From Actinomycetaceae bacterium (lineage in GTDB: Bacteria; Actinomycetota; Actinomycetes; Actinomycetales; Actinomycetaceae): DNA of 64,000 nt. The number at the start of each line of letters is the position of its first letter. The stretch's first letter is position 1. Positions 1 through 8,840 of the stretch are shown one piece after another. Made by a program: the position numbers and the translations under genes. The notes beneath the pieces were generated by a model, which was not told where the DNA came from, ran no database searches, and saw only the letters and a program-made list of their open reading frames with translations. Location of the stretch: positions 26,061 to 90,060 of the forward strand of contig JAUNVE010000005.1 in NCBI GenBank assembly GCA_030537795.1. The letters run 5' to 3'.

Positions 1-1082
1 CGAACGGCAACCATCCACCGACTGGTTCCCGTGCGGAATTCATCGATTTTTTCTGAAGCGCGCGAATCATCCGAAATCACGAGTGTTGGTGCCTGCCCTG
101 TAATCAGACGCAACTGGCGGGCATAAGCACGAGCACTGTTGTGATCGGAAGCAATAACTAAACCTCCCGCATCCTCAACGGTGCGGCGCACTTGCGACAA
201 ACGCTGATCGGCGGCGGCCAGCACAGCCGGAATCCACTGTCCGTGCGGGTCGAGCGCGGTCCGCCAGGCTTGCTTCATCAGATCCTTGGTTAAAGGCTCA
301 CCTAGACGGGCGACCACTTCATCTCCAGCTCGAGTACGCCAATGCATCGAACCGGAATACGATAGGAAAAGGACGGGGCGCACAACACCATCCGCGAGCG
401 CCTGACTATAACCATAGGAGTAATCCGCCCTCGATCGCCGAATCCCTTCATCATCTTCGGCATAGGTGACGAAGGGGATGCGCGCGGAATCCGAGCGAAA
501 TGGCGTTCCCGTCAGTGACAGGCGACGTGTGGCATGACCAAACGCCTGTTCGATGCCCGCTCCCCAAGACAGAGCGTCTCCGGCATGATGAATTTCATCG
601 AAAATAACCAAAGTCTTAAAAGCACGCGTCCGCATAGCGTGAACCGATGGATTTGCCGCCACCTGAGCATATGTGATGGCTACACCATCAAAGTGAGTTC
701 CTGCACGCCCCTGCGCGTTGCTGAAGGCGGGATCGATGTGGATTCCCACCCGGGCGGCTGCATCAGCCCACTGTCCCTTGAGATGCTCGGTTGGGCATAC
801 CACCGTCACTTTTTGCACAATGCCAGCGCCCATAAGCTCAACGGCAACACGCAATGCAAAGGTGGTTTTGCCCGCTCCCGGTGTCGCAACTGCGAGAAAA
901 TCTGTGGCCCCACTCGATAAGTACTGATTGACAGCTTCTGCTTGCCACTGACGTAAATGGCCCGCTGTTCCCCATGCCGCACGCGCCGGAAACGCCGGAG
1001 ACAACTGCTGTGCCGCCGCGCTTGAGGCTTGCTGCGGATAACCGGTGTTTGGGATAACGGGGCCCTCGGACCCCCTATTCAT
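1..1082 (-). CDS. DEAD/DEAH box helicase, truncated by window edge
   Basis: Superfamily 2 helicase/ATPase whose C-terminal part lies outside the window; about 360 residues are visible. The frame stays open from an ATG at 1082 to base 1. Walker A (ATPGAGKTT) falls near residues 66-74, the Walker B variant DEIHH near 162-166, and motif III-like SLTGTPFRSD near 190. The start codon overlaps the stop of the upstream DUF3039 gene (ATGA), so the two are translationally coupled. The pairing of a DUF3039 protein with this helicase type is common in actinobacteria. The substrate is unknown; a role in DNA or RNA metabolism is inferred from family only. The second RecA-like domain begins but is cut. Confidence 0.85.
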   Translation of the reverse strand, partial: MNRGSEGPVIPNTGYPQQASSAAAQQLSPAFPARAAWGTAGHLRQWQAEAVNQYLSSGATDFLAVATPGAGKTTFALRVAVELMGAGIVQKVTVVCPTEHLKGQWADAAARVGIHIDPAFSNAQGRAGTHFDGVAITYAQVAANPSVHAMRTRAFKTLVIFDEIHHAGDALSWGAGIEQAFGHATRRLSLTGTPFRSDSARIPFVTYAEDDEGIRRSRADYSYGYSQALADGVVRPVLFLSYSGSMHWRTRAGDEVVARLGEPLTKDLMKQAWRTALDPHGQWIPAVLAAADQRLSQVRRTVEDAGGLVIASDHNSARAYARQLRLITGQAPTLVISDDSRASEKIDEFRTGTSRWMVAV

Positions 1083-1435
1083 TCGGCTACGTCCCCAGAT
1101 CCATTCGTTGGTCCCGAACCGTCCGAATATGGCCAGTTATCACCGAAATTCTTCATCTCGTCACGCAATGCTTTACATCGCGGACACACCGGATATTTTG
1201 AGGGATCTCGCAACGGGATCCACACTTTGCCACACAATGCGATTACCGGTTGGCCCGATATCAACGCTTTATCTACCCGGTCGCGGCGTACAAAATGAGC
1301 AAACCGATCGCCATCTCCCGGAGAGTGTTCCTGCCGCGTTTCGGTACGCTCAAGCGTAGATGTTGACGTGGTGGATGACGGAGCTGCAGGAGCTTGCGGC
1401 GCTCCGGGAGCATCATGTTGATCGGTGACTAACAT
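1079..1435 (-). CDS. DUF3039 domain protein (zinc-ribbon-like)
   Basis: 118-residue protein of the actinobacterial DUF3039 family, function unknown. The first 40 residues are low-complexity (Ala, Pro, Ser, Thr). The conserved core follows, with ALCGKVW (C68) and CPRC (C84, C87), a likely metal-binding set. It precedes and overlaps the helicase gene by 4 bases. There is no Shine-Dalgarno sequence. Instead TAGAAT stands exactly six bases before the ATG, which predicts a leaderless mRNA starting at the A of ATG. The family assignment is firm. Any link to helicase function is inference from gene order. Confidence 0.85.
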   Translation of the reverse strand: MLVTDQHDAPGAPQAPAAPSSTTSTSTLERTETRQEHSPGDGDRFAHFVRRDRVDKALISGQPVIALCGKVWIPLRDPSKYPVCPRCKALRDEMKNFGDNWPYSDGSGPTNGSGDVAE

Positions 1436-1441
1436 GTTTTA

Positions 1442-1447
1442 ATTCTA
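1442..1447 (-). promoter_or_regulatory. -10 box of leaderless DUF3039 gene
   Basis: TAGAAT on the minus strand, then six bases (TAAAAC), then the ATG of the DUF3039 gene. The spacing would place transcription initiation on the start codon. No clear -35 was identified. Confidence 0.5.
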
Positions 1448-1467
1448 AGCACGTTTATTGGAAAAAC

Positions 1468-2262
1468 TCACCCTGAGCACACTCCGCGGTAGTGTCGCGA
1501 TTTTTCCCACACTTCACGGTAGTAGTCGATCATATCCAATTCACTAGCGGCATCCTCATCGATAAGAACCCACGCATCAGGATGCATTTGCATAATGGTG
1601 GCAGGCCAACGAATACTCACCGCTCCCTCAACGAGCTCGCGAATCGCGCGAGCCTTAGCCCGCCCCTGCGCCACGAGGACGAGTCTGCGTGCCTCCATAA
1701 TGGTTCCCAATCCTTGCGTCACACAGTGAGTGGGAACGGCATTAATATCGGATCCAAAAAAACGCGCATTATCCTGCCGAGTCTGATTCGTGAGCACACC
1801 CGGATGGGTACGCGACTTGAATGACTCTCCGGGTTCATTGAAAGCAATATGGCCGTCTGATCCGATACCGAGGATTTGGAGATCAACCCCACCGGCATCA
1901 GCAATTAGCCGATCATACGCGCAAGCGGCGGCGGCTAAGTCGTCGGCATTACCGTCGGGACTATGGACTGATTCGGCGGGAAAATCCACGCCGGAAAGGA
2001 AATCGCGGTAAATCACATTGCGGTAGCGTTCCGGATGCTGCGGGTCTAATCCAACGTATTCGTCGAGTGTGAATGCCTGCCCCTGTGCGAAAGACAGTCT
2101 GCCAGTGCTGACACGCTCTATAAGGTGACGATATGTTGCTAACGGGCTTGATCCAGTTGCCAGTCCGAGATTAGCCTGCGGTTGGCGAGTAAACAGATCT
2201 TCGACGAAATCTGCAGCTACCTGGCCGATGGTGTCATCATCGGGGAAAATACCTATTTTCAT
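1468..2262 (-). CDS. nagB: Glucosamine-6-phosphate deaminase NagB
   Basis: Cytoplasmic enzyme converting glucosamine-6-phosphate to fructose-6-phosphate and ammonia, the step feeding amino sugars into glycolysis. 264 residues, the normal size. The substrate-binding loop is LGLATGSSP (32-40). FTLDEY carries D67, and GIGSDGHIAFNEPG carries D136, H138 and E143, matching the E. coli catalytic set D72/D141/H143/E148 with a constant offset of five. The start is supported by AAGGA seven bases upstream. No nagA or PTS gene lies beside it here. It is likely transcribed alone from a promoter with TATACT near 2311-2316. Confidence 0.95.
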   Translation of the reverse strand: MKIGIFPDDDTIGQVAADFVEDLFTRQPQANLGLATGSSPLATYRHLIERVSTGRLSFAQGQAFTLDEYVGLDPQHPERYRNVIYRDFLSGVDFPAESVHSPDGNADDLAAAACAYDRLIADAGGVDLQILGIGSDGHIAFNEPGESFKSRTHPGVLTNQTRQDNARFFGSDINAVPTHCVTQGLGTIMEARRLVLVAQGRAKARAIRELVEGAVSIRWPATIMQMHPDAWVLIDEDAASELDMIDYYREVWEKSRHYRGVCSG

Positions 2263-2310
2263 AACAGTCCTTCACGGGTGAAGCGCGGGGCGATCATCGC
2301 TCTGCCAGAC

Positions 2311-2316
2311 AGTATA
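2311..2316 (-). promoter_or_regulatory. Probable -10 box of nagB
   Basis: TATACT on the minus strand (5 of 6 to TATAAT), about 50 bases upstream of the nagB start. The -35 is weak. The 225-base nagB-hup gap otherwise holds only the hup terminator. Confidence 0.45.
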
Positions 2317-2427
2317 GGACCGCTCGTAATGGAAAGCGTGGAGGAAACGACATAGGTGCGGATATATCTAAAGATTCATCACTCGAGTGCCACGCATTTG
2401 TACCTCTGAAGGAGAGTGCACGAATGA

Positions 2428-2459
2428 CGAAAGGCGGTGAGGATCCTCACCGCCTTTCG
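2428..2459 (-). terminator. Terminator-like perfect palindrome after hup
   Basis: Perfect 16+16 base inverted repeat with half-site CGAAAGGCGGTGAGGA, 28 bases past the hup stop codon. There is no long T-run, but the stem begins AAAG and ends CTTT. Position and stem strength make it the likely end of the hup transcript. Confidence 0.7.
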
Positions 2460-2487
2460 CGCTTACGGTCACAAAGCCGCCGGCAAT

Positions 2488-2772
2488 TTACTTCTTGGAA
2501 ACAGCCTTCTTCAGGGTTGAGCCAGCGGAGATTTTCACGCCGTAGCCAGCCGGAATCTGGATCTGTTCACCGGTCTGGGGGTTACGGCCGGTGCGCGCTG
2601 CACGCTCGACGCGCTCAACGGAGAACAGGCCGGTTACCTTAACAGGCTCACCTTCGGACAAAGACTCGATGAGTACATCCTGGAAAGCTGCGAGTGCAGC
2701 ATCTGCCTGGACCTTGGTGATATTAGCCTTTTCCGCGATAGCGGCGACGAGTTGTGTGCGGTTGACAGACAT
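2488..2772 (-). CDS. hup: HU family DNA-binding protein
   Basis: Histone-like nucleoid protein that binds and bends DNA as a dimer. 94 residues, the size of bacterial HU without the long Lys/Ala tail found on mycobacterial HupB. The N-terminal helical dimerisation region (1-40) is followed by the beta-arm signature RNPQTG at 63-68 and the conserved PAGYGVKISAG. The last residues (LKKAVSKK) are lysine rich. AGAGG lies five bases before the ATG. The gene is monocistronic, with a candidate promoter at 2861-2889 and a strong palindrome beyond the stop. Confidence 0.95.
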   Translation of the reverse strand: MSVNRTQLVAAIAEKANITKVQADAALAAFQDVLIESLSEGEPVKVTGLFSVERVERAARTGRNPQTGEQIQIPAGYGVKISAGSTLKKAVSKK

Positions 2773-2860
2773 ATTGGACCTCTCGGTAGAAAGTACTTGT
2801 TAGCGCGATTTTCTGTTATCGCTAGACGGCAATAGCTTCACTAGAGCCCTCACAGGTTAG

Positions 2861-2889
2861 AGACTAAGTGTTTCTGGCCCCAATGTCAG
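2861..2889 (-). promoter_or_regulatory. Candidate hup promoter
   Basis: On the minus strand CTGACA, a 17-base spacer, then TAGTCT. This predicts a leader of about 80 bases before hup. It lies in the 334-base divergent gap 2773-3106, which holds promoters for hup and the DUF885 gene and no supported gene. Confidence 0.4.
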
Positions 2890-3052
2890 CTCGAAACAGG
2901 GGTTTTCGGTAAAAATGTCGCCAAAACCATCATTATCTCGCTCTTTAGTATGGATTTCTTAACATTTTTCTCGCACTTTCATCATCGCAGTGGCCCCCAC
3001 CACAGCGCGAAAAAAGGCATCTATGTGGCTTTTCACGAGTATTCGCCACCGC

Positions 3053-3080
3053 TTAACAAGCCGGGTAATCTAACTAGATA
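3053..3080 (+). promoter_or_regulatory. Candidate promoter of DUF885 gene
   Basis: TTAACA, a 16-base spacer, then TAGATA, placing initiation near 3087, about 20 bases before the ATG at 3107. The ribosome-binding site GAAAGAAGAA lies in the short leader. Confidence 0.45.
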
Positions 3081-3106
3081 CGCTGTCAATCTGAAAGAAG
3101 AATCGC

Positions 3107-4864
3107 ATGAGCGTTCGCGAAACAAGCCCTCTTGATACTGTTGCCGATCAGTATGTGGATGCGATGGCTGACCTCTCACCGAGCTTCGCCATTAGTCTTG
3201 GACGTCCTCTGCCAGCACAAGCAATTGAAGACTTCTCTACCGAGGGCGAACAGGCATGGCTATCCCTGATTACCACCACGATTGATAGGGTGCGCCAAAC
3301 GGATACCGTTGACCAGGTAGATAAAGTCACCAAGGCCGCCCTCCTGCAGTCCCTGCAGATCGACCTGGAACTATATGAAGCCGGTGAGGTACTGGGCGCC
3401 CTCAATAATATTTCGACTCCCGTGCAGTCGATCCGTGATGGGCTGACGATGATGCCGAATAATACGAAAGCTGACTGGGAGGACATAATTCGTGTTATTG
3501 AAGCGGTTCCGAATGCATATGCGCAATATCAACAAGCACTGGTTACTGCTGTCAATCGCGATCGAGCCCCATCACGAGTCCAGCTTCAAGCTGTACTTGA
3601 CGACCTAGCGCAACAAACCTCTTCACATAACCCATTCATGCGGGTATTCGATCAGCTCAAGGAATCGGACTATTCGACGCAGTTGCAATCGCGTATGCGC
3701 CACGGTGTGGAAAAAGCAACCGGAGCAACCCGTGAATTCGCTGCGTGGCTGGCCGATACTATCGCTCCTCATGCTTCCAATACCGATCATGTGGGACACG
3801 AACGCTACATGCTTCACAGCGCACAGTTCCTCGGTATGCGAATCGACCCGGATGAAATCTATGCTTGGGCACACGAGGAGCTGATTCGCATTCACCGTGA
3901 ACAGCAGACCATCGCGCGCGAACTTTACGGCAATGACACCACCGTCCAGGACGCCATGCGAGCCCTCAACGACGATCCCGCCTACCAAATTCACGGCACG
4001 CAAGCACTTCTTTCCTGGATGCAAGCAGTTTCTGACCAAGCAGTCGATGAGCTGGCAGATACCCATTTCACCGTCACCGAGCACATGCGTGCTCTCGAAT
4101 GCATGATTTCACCAGCAGGCGATGGCGGTATCTTTTACACTGCTCCATCTGATGATTTTTCGCGTCCAGGACGCATGTGGTGGGCCGTTCCTCCGGGGGA
4201 AAACGTATTCCATAGATGGCAAGAAAAAACCACCGTATATCACGAAGGTATGCCCGGTCACCACATGCAGCTCTCCCGCGCAGTGGCGCAAAAAGATACC
4301 CTGAATTCATGGCGTCGTAACGCCTGCTGGTTTTCTGGACACGGCGAAGGGTGGGCGCTCTATGCGGAAACCCTGATGGATGAGCTGGGATACCTATCGG
4401 ACCCAGCCGAGCGCCTTGGAATGCTCGATGCCCAGCGTTTACGGGCAGCACGGATTCTGGTTGATATCGGTCTGCACCTAGCGAAAGAGCGACCGCACGT
4501 CTCTTTTCTTCACGAAATCGGCATTTCTGAGCAAGCCTATAAACAAGCGCTGCGAACCTCTCCCTATCATGGTCTGGGAAGCCCCTCCAGCGGAGATGAT
4601 GAGTGGAACCGCAATGACGTGTGGGCTTTCATGTCCACTAACGTCGCCATGGAACCGGCATTCTTACAATTCGAAACCACTCGTTACCTCGGTTGGCCCG
4701 GACAGGCATCCTCCTATACGGTCGGTCAGCGCGAGTGGTTTCGCACTCGCGAAGCTTTCCAGCGCGCCTATCCCGAGGCTTCTCTCCGCGATTTCCACGA
4801 CCGGGCACTGTCTCAAGGCGGCCTTCCGCTTGCCGTTCTCAATCAGGCATTGGAGTTGTCATGA
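3107..4864 (+). CDS. DUF885 family zinc metallopeptidase-like protein
   Basis: 585 residues, the usual length of actinobacterial DUF885 proteins, which resemble gluzincin peptidases. The zinc motif HEGMPGHH falls at 379-386 (HExxxGHH form), followed near 410 by GHGEGWALYAE, which carries the likely third ligand or catalytic glutamate. No signal peptide or membrane segment is visible, so it is probably cytosolic. The substrate is unknown; peptide hydrolysis is inferred from family. The start is supported by a purine-rich site 6-10 bases upstream. The stop codon overlaps the ATG of maf (ATGA), giving a two-gene operon. Confidence 0.85.
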   Translation: MSVRETSPLDTVADQYVDAMADLSPSFAISLGRPLPAQAIEDFSTEGEQAWLSLITTTIDRVRQTDTVDQVDKVTKAALLQSLQIDLELYEAGEVLGALNNISTPVQSIRDGLTMMPNNTKADWEDIIRVIEAVPNAYAQYQQALVTAVNRDRAPSRVQLQAVLDDLAQQTSSHNPFMRVFDQLKESDYSTQLQSRMRHGVEKATGATREFAAWLADTIAPHASNTDHVGHERYMLHSAQFLGMRIDPDEIYAWAHEELIRIHREQQTIARELYGNDTTVQDAMRALNDDPAYQIHGTQALLSWMQAVSDQAVDELADTHFTVTEHMRALECMISPAGDGGIFYTAPSDDFSRPGRMWWAVPPGENVFHRWQEKTTVYHEGMPGHHMQLSRAVAQKDTLNSWRRNACWFSGHGEGWALYAETLMDELGYLSDPAERLGMLDAQRLRAARILVDIGLHLAKERPHVSFLHEIGISEQAYKQALRTSPYHGLGSPSSGDDEWNRNDVWAFMSTNVAMEPAFLQFETTRYLGWPGQASSYTVGQREWFRTREAFQRAYPEASLRDFHDRALSQGGLPLAVLNQALELS

Positions 4865-5568
4865 GAGGCTATACCGCGTGCATTCTCGCATCGGCCTCTC
4901 CCGCCCGCGCAGCTACTCTTCGTCAGGCCGGTATAGATCCGCTTATCCGCGTGTCAGCGGCGGAGGAAGAAGCGGTATTGGCCGGTTTCGATCCCGCTTA
5001 CGGGATTCAGGCACAGGCAAAAGTCCGGGCACTTGCACAAGCTAAAGCCGACGCCGTCATCCCCACGCTGAGGATCGACGATATCCGGACCTTGGCTCTC
5101 CGTCACGGTAAGCCTCTCCCCGACCACGCTGTTGTCGTCGCCTGCGATTCCATGTTGGAAGTCGGTGGAGAACTGGTGGGTAAACCGCATTCGCCCGCGG
5201 TTGCGCGCAGTCGGATACGTCAACTGTCGGGACAAACAGTCACGTTACATACCGGTCACGCGGTTGTACTTCTCGAACTCACAGAAGGTTCTGTCAAACG
5301 CGGAGCCCAGCGAGTTGACCACGTGGCAACGCAGGTGCACTTTACCGAGTTAACCGATGCTGAAATCGATGCCTACGTGGCAACCGGAGAACCCCTCGAA
5401 GTTGCCGGGTCCTTCACCATTGACGGATTGGGAGGCCCCTTTATTGCGGGGGTCACCGGAGATCCCCACTCGGTTGTGGGTATATCTCTTCCGCTGCTCC
5501 GTTCAATAGTTACTGAACTCGGCGTATTTTGGCCCTCACTGTGGAATTGCACGAATCGAGCACTATGA
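4861..5568 (+). CDS. maf: Maf family nucleoside triphosphate pyrophosphatase
   Basis: House-cleaning pyrophosphatase that hydrolyses modified or surplus nucleoside triphosphates to monophosphates. 235 residues. The N-terminal signature ILASASPARAATLRQAG (residues 7-23) is the Maf hallmark. The acidic active-site segment VVACDSMLEVGGELVGKP follows near 98-115, and SFTIDGLGGPFI near 180. A stretch of about 20 residues before ACDS is longer than in E. coli Maf, as is usual in actinobacteria. The ATG at 4861 overlaps the stop of the DUF885 gene, which fixes the start; an earlier in-frame start would run deep into that gene. Confidence 0.9.
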   Translation: MRGYTACILASASPARAATLRQAGIDPLIRVSAAEEEAVLAGFDPAYGIQAQAKVRALAQAKADAVIPTLRIDDIRTLALRHGKPLPDHAVVVACDSMLEVGGELVGKPHSPAVARSRIRQLSGQTVTLHTGHAVVLLELTEGSVKRGAQRVDHVATQVHFTELTDAEIDAYVATGEPLEVAGSFTIDGLGGPFIAGVTGDPHSVVGISLPLLRSIVTELGVFWPSLWNCTNRAL

Positions 5569-5604
5569 GCACCGACAATCACCCGCGAGAAACTCTCTGA
5601 AATT

Positions 5605-5643
5605 ACGTGTTGGGCGGGATCTCCATGATTCCGCCCAACACGT
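5605..5643. terminator. Bidirectional terminator between maf and gltA
   Basis: A 16-base stem (ACGTGTTGGGCGG on one arm) with a 7-base loop, between the convergent stops of maf and gltA. One G-T pair interrupts the stem. Confidence 0.75.
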
Positions 5644-5666
5644 ATGAGGTGTGATTCCTTCAGGTA

Positions 5667-7061
5667 CTAGGAACGTTTTTCAGGCTGCTTGATTCGATTG
5701 CGCAACGGCACGTAATCCCGTTCGACTTCGCCGGTGTAGACCTGGCGAGGGCGTCCAATGCGACCCTGCGGGTCGCGGGCCATTTCGCGGTACTGAGCAA
5801 TCCATCCGGGCAGGCGTCCCAGCGCAAACAACGGCGTGAACATCTTCGTCGGGAAGCCCATGGCAGCGTAAATCAAACCGGTGTAGAAATCGACGTTTGG
5901 GTATAGTTTACGCTCAATGAAGTAGTCATCTGATAGCGCAATGTCTTCGAGTTCCATCGCAATATCAAGCATTTCATCGCGTTTTCCAAGTCGCGACAAA
6001 ACTTCATGTGCTGTTTCTTTGACAATGGCAGCCCGAGGATCATAGTTCTTGTACACCCGGTGGCCAAAGCCCATGAGACGAACACTGGAGGACTTATCCT
6101 TCGCCTTTTCCACGAAATCCTTGACCGTAAGGTCAGAATCGCGAATCTCAGCGAGCATCCGCAGCACAGCCTCGTTAGCGCCGCCGTGTAGCGGTCCGGA
6201 AAGCGCGCCAACGCCCGCCGCCACCGATGCGTACATATTGGCATGTGAGGAGCCCACCAGACGTACAGTGGCGGTCGAGCAGTTTTGTTCGTGATCGGCG
6301 TGGAGAATCAGCAACATGTCGAGGGCGCGTACCAGTGCTGGATCAATATCGTAGGCCTGATAGGGCAGACCGAATGTCATGCGAATGAAGTCTTCGGTGT
6401 AGGAACGTTGCGCATCGGGGTAAAGCAGAGGCAAACCGGCTGCTCGTTTAGCGATATACGCAATCATCGTCGGAACCTTGGACAGCAGGAGAACGGAGGC
6501 GCGATCCATAGCGACATCATCGCTGGGATCAAGCGTATGTTGGTAGTAGGTAGCAAGCCCGGCAATACCGGCCTGCAAAATAGCCATTGGATGTCCGTTA
6601 TGAGGGAAAGCAGTGAAGAAGGCTTTAAAGTCTTCGTGTAACAGGCGGTGGCGCTTAATTCTGCGCATAAACTCTTCGAGTTTGGCAGCCTGCGGTAACT
6701 CGCCATAAATCAGTAGATAAGCTACTTCCAGGAAGCTGGAGTTCTTGGCGAGCTGATCAATCGGATAGCCGCGGTAACGTAAAATACCCTCGGCTCCATC
6801 AATATACGTGATCGCGGAGGAACACGAAGCGGTGTTAGTAAATCCGGGATCGTATGTAACGAGCCCGGTTTCAGGAAGAACTTTGCCTACGAAGAGGCCA
6901 TCGGATCCTTGGCTGGCCTCGGCACGCGGAAGCGTTACTTTGGATTTGTCAACCAGGAGAAGGCCGTCGCCACCGGGTTTAACAGCGGGCTCAGGCGGAG
7001 TGTCCTTTTTAACTACGCGCTTTGGCTTTGCTTTGTCTTCAGATACAGGTTTATTCGCCAT
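5667..7061 (-). CDS. gltA: Citrate synthase
   Basis: Condenses acetyl-CoA and oxaloacetate to citrate, the entry reaction of the TCA cycle. 464 residues, slightly longer than usual. Catalytic elements are HADHEQNCST (His near 254/257), GPLHGGANEAV (H292) and NVDFYTG (Asp near 390). FGHRVYKNYDPRA is the conserved CoA/citrate loop. The first 30 residues are Lys/Pro rich and charged. They lie ahead of the usual start region (residues 33-45, DGLLLVDKSKVTLP) and do not look like a targeting signal. AAGGAGA before the ATG supports this long start. Monocistronic, with a shared terminator downstream. Confidence 0.95.
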   Translation of the reverse strand: MANKPVSEDKAKPKRVVKKDTPPEPAVKPGGDGLLLVDKSKVTLPRAEASQGSDGLFVGKVLPETGLVTYDPGFTNTASCSSAITYIDGAEGILRYRGYPIDQLAKNSSFLEVAYLLIYGELPQAAKLEEFMRRIKRHRLLHEDFKAFFTAFPHNGHPMAILQAGIAGLATYYQHTLDPSDDVAMDRASVLLLSKVPTMIAYIAKRAAGLPLLYPDAQRSYTEDFIRMTFGLPYQAYDIDPALVRALDMLLILHADHEQNCSTATVRLVGSSHANMYASVAAGVGALSGPLHGGANEAVLRMLAEIRDSDLTVKDFVEKAKDKSSSVRLMGFGHRVYKNYDPRAAIVKETAHEVLSRLGKRDEMLDIAMELEDIALSDDYFIERKLYPNVDFYTGLIYAAMGFPTKMFTPLFALGRLPGWIAQYREMARDPQGRIGRPRQVYTGEVERDYVPLRNRIKQPEKRS

Positions 7062-7142
7062 CGCGGCTCTCCTTATGGGTCTTTTGGACGAAGGTCTCTC
7101 GCTCGGCTACCCTGCCGGAGCGTCACCACTCAGAGTATCTTG

Positions 7143-8405
7143 TCATCGAGATAATTGCTTGAGAAAAGAGGAATCAACCTCATACATCCGCTCACAAGCG
7201 GAATTTACCCGTTCATCCGTAGCAGATAGTGAGACACGAATAAAGCGGTTATGATCTGGACCGTAGAACGACCCCGGAGCCACCAGGATTCCTAGCTTCG
7301 ATAGCGCATCGACGAGCTCCCAATCAGAAGCCTTCGAGTCTGTGTCGGATAGCCAAAGGTAAAGCCCCGCCCGCGATTCAGGATGATTAACTAATCCTAT
7401 CGCCTCGAAAGCCTGTAGTAATTTCTCTCTGCGTGCCGCATAGAGTGCTCTTTGTTCGACAACATGTGAAACCCCGTGGATCCGGTTGGAATGCCCACGA
7501 TCGCATTCGAACTGCGGGATGGGAGTAGTCACGCCCTCACCCGGCCATTCAAATGCGCCCACCGAATTTCGCAACGCTGCACTCATGGCGGCTAACGTTG
7601 GCGTGCATTGAATCATACCCGTGTGCTTGCGCACTTCGAGCACCGCGTCGATAAGGTGGCGGTCACCCAGCATCAAACCCGCTCGGTATCCGGCCATATT
7701 TGACTGTTTCGACACTGAATAGAGAACGAGTAAATTCCGATAATCTCCGTCACATACATCGTATGAAAGCAAGGACGGACAGCCGCCAGCATCAATGAGG
7801 TCACGGTCCCACACCAAAGCGGCATAGCACTCATCAGATGCCACCACCGCATTGTGCTCGCGCGCCCATTCGACGACAGCCCGCAACTGGCTCATCGACA
7901 GAACCGAGCCATCGGGGTTAGCCGGTGAGTTCAACCACACGAGTGAAGCATCGGGCCACGATGATGGATCATGATCTACCGGGATAACCTCAGCTCCGAT
8001 CAGACGCGCCCCAATCTCATATGTGGGATACGCACATCGTGGAATCAATATACGGTCCTCCGCGCCCATCCCCAACATGAATGGAAGCCAGGCCACCATT
8101 TCTTTGCTTCCTACAGTGGGCATGACTCGAACGCGATCGGGGTCAAAATAACCCATTCCACGAGCCTGACACCAGGCTTCGACAGCAATTTGAAACTCTT
8201 CCGACCCTAATGCCGTGGGATAACCAGGGGCATCTGAGGCTTCCTTCAGTGCCTCTTGGACGACTTCCGGTGTCGCATCAACCGGCGTGCCGATCGAGAG
8301 GTCAACGATGCCATCAGGATGCTGATTCGCAACATTCTTTGCTTTCAATAAAGTGTCCCACGGAAACACGGGCAGATTTAAACTTCGGGGTAAAGGCGAC
8401 CTCAC
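7143..8405 (-). CDS. dapC: Succinyldiaminopimelate transaminase DapC
   Basis: PLP enzyme of the succinylase branch of lysine and meso-diaminopimelate synthesis. 420 residues, fold type I aminotransferase. N-terminal LSIGTPVDATP, then WLNSPANPDG (substrate/PLP Asn), SDECYA, and VSKQSNMAGYRAG with the PLP lysine at about 233. An extra 30-35 residues near 275-310 (from EWPGEGVTT to GVSHV) sit just before EQRALYAARR, where most DapC sequences are shorter. It starts at GTG after GGAGGAGG. Next to fdxA, the standard actinobacterial order, and cotranscribed with it. Confidence 0.88.
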   Translation of the reverse strand: MRSPLPRSLNLPVFPWDTLLKAKNVANQHPDGIVDLSIGTPVDATPEVVQEALKEASDAPGYPTALGSEEFQIAVEAWCQARGMGYFDPDRVRVMPTVGSKEMVAWLPFMLGMGAEDRILIPRCAYPTYEIGARLIGAEVIPVDHDPSSWPDASLVWLNSPANPDGSVLSMSQLRAVVEWAREHNAVVASDECYAALVWDRDLIDAGGCPSLLSYDVCDGDYRNLLVLYSVSKQSNMAGYRAGLMLGDRHLIDAVLEVRKHTGMIQCTPTLAAMSAALRNSVGAFEWPGEGVTTPIPQFECDRGHSNRIHGVSHVVEQRALYAARREKLLQAFEAIGLVNHPESRAGLYLWLSDTDSKASDWELVDALSKLGILVAPGSFYGPDHNRFIRVSLSATDERVNSACERMYEVDSSFLKQLSR

Positions 8406-8422
8406 GGTGACCTCCTCCTACT

Positions 8423-8746
8423 TCAATCCTGATTCTGCGGGGGCAAGTCAGCGATGATCTGATGATCGTAGTCCTGCACCCCGGCCCTTTGCGCTCCTCC
8501 GGGTGACCCAATCTTATCGAAAAATTCGACGTTTGCGCGGTAGTATTCGGACCATTCTTCAGGCAAATCATCCTCGTAGAAAATTGCCTCTACCGGGCAG
8601 ACCGGTTCGCAGGCACCGCAATCAACGCATTCATCCGGGTGGATATAGAGGCTTCGTTGACCCTCATAAATGCAATCAACTGGGCATTCATCAACGCATG
8701 CGCGATCCTTGACGTCAACACACGGCTGTGCGATCACGTAGGTCAA
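8423..8746 (-). CDS. fdxA: Ferredoxin, 7Fe/8Fe bacterial type
   Basis: Small electron carrier of 107 residues. Two cysteine clusters are visible: C9, C17, C21, C25, and C40, C43, C46, C50. The spacing of the first cluster (C-x7-C-x3-C) is that of Mycobacterium-type 3Fe-4S/4Fe-4S ferredoxins. The start is TTG, which restores the family N-terminus MTYVIAQPCVD and is preceded by AGGAGG at six bases. A promoter with TATAAA lies at 8777-8782. dapC follows 17 bases after the stop. Partners are unknown. Confidence 0.92.
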   Translation of the reverse strand: MTYVIAQPCVDVKDRACVDECPVDCIYEGQRSLYIHPDECVDCGACEPVCPVEAIFYEDDLPEEWSEYYRANVEFFDKIGSPGGAQRAGVQDYDHQIIADLPPQNQD

Positions 8747-8776
8747 AGTTTCCTCCTTAGTACGGTGGTCTCGGGC

Positions 8777-8782
8777 TTTATA
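8777..8782 (-). promoter_or_regulatory. -10 box of fdxA-dapC
   Basis: TATAAA on the minus strand about 30 bases before the TTG start of fdxA. The -35 is not clear. Confidence 0.45.
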
Positions 8783-8828
8783 GTACGCTTCGTAGCTCTG
8801 CGATTCGAGTTGAAATCGTGTGCGCGGA

Positions 8829-8834
8829 TATTAT
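8829..8834 (+). promoter_or_regulatory. -10 box of leaderless small gene
   Basis: TATTAT followed by six bases (CACACC) and the ATG at 8841. This is a strong leaderless arrangement. Confidence 0.55.
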
Positions 8835-8840
8835 CACACC

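Noticed and set aside
2424..2642. Plus-strand frame over the hup terminator
   Set aside because: It reads through a perfect palindrome and the antisense of hup; no ribosome-binding site and no family similarity.
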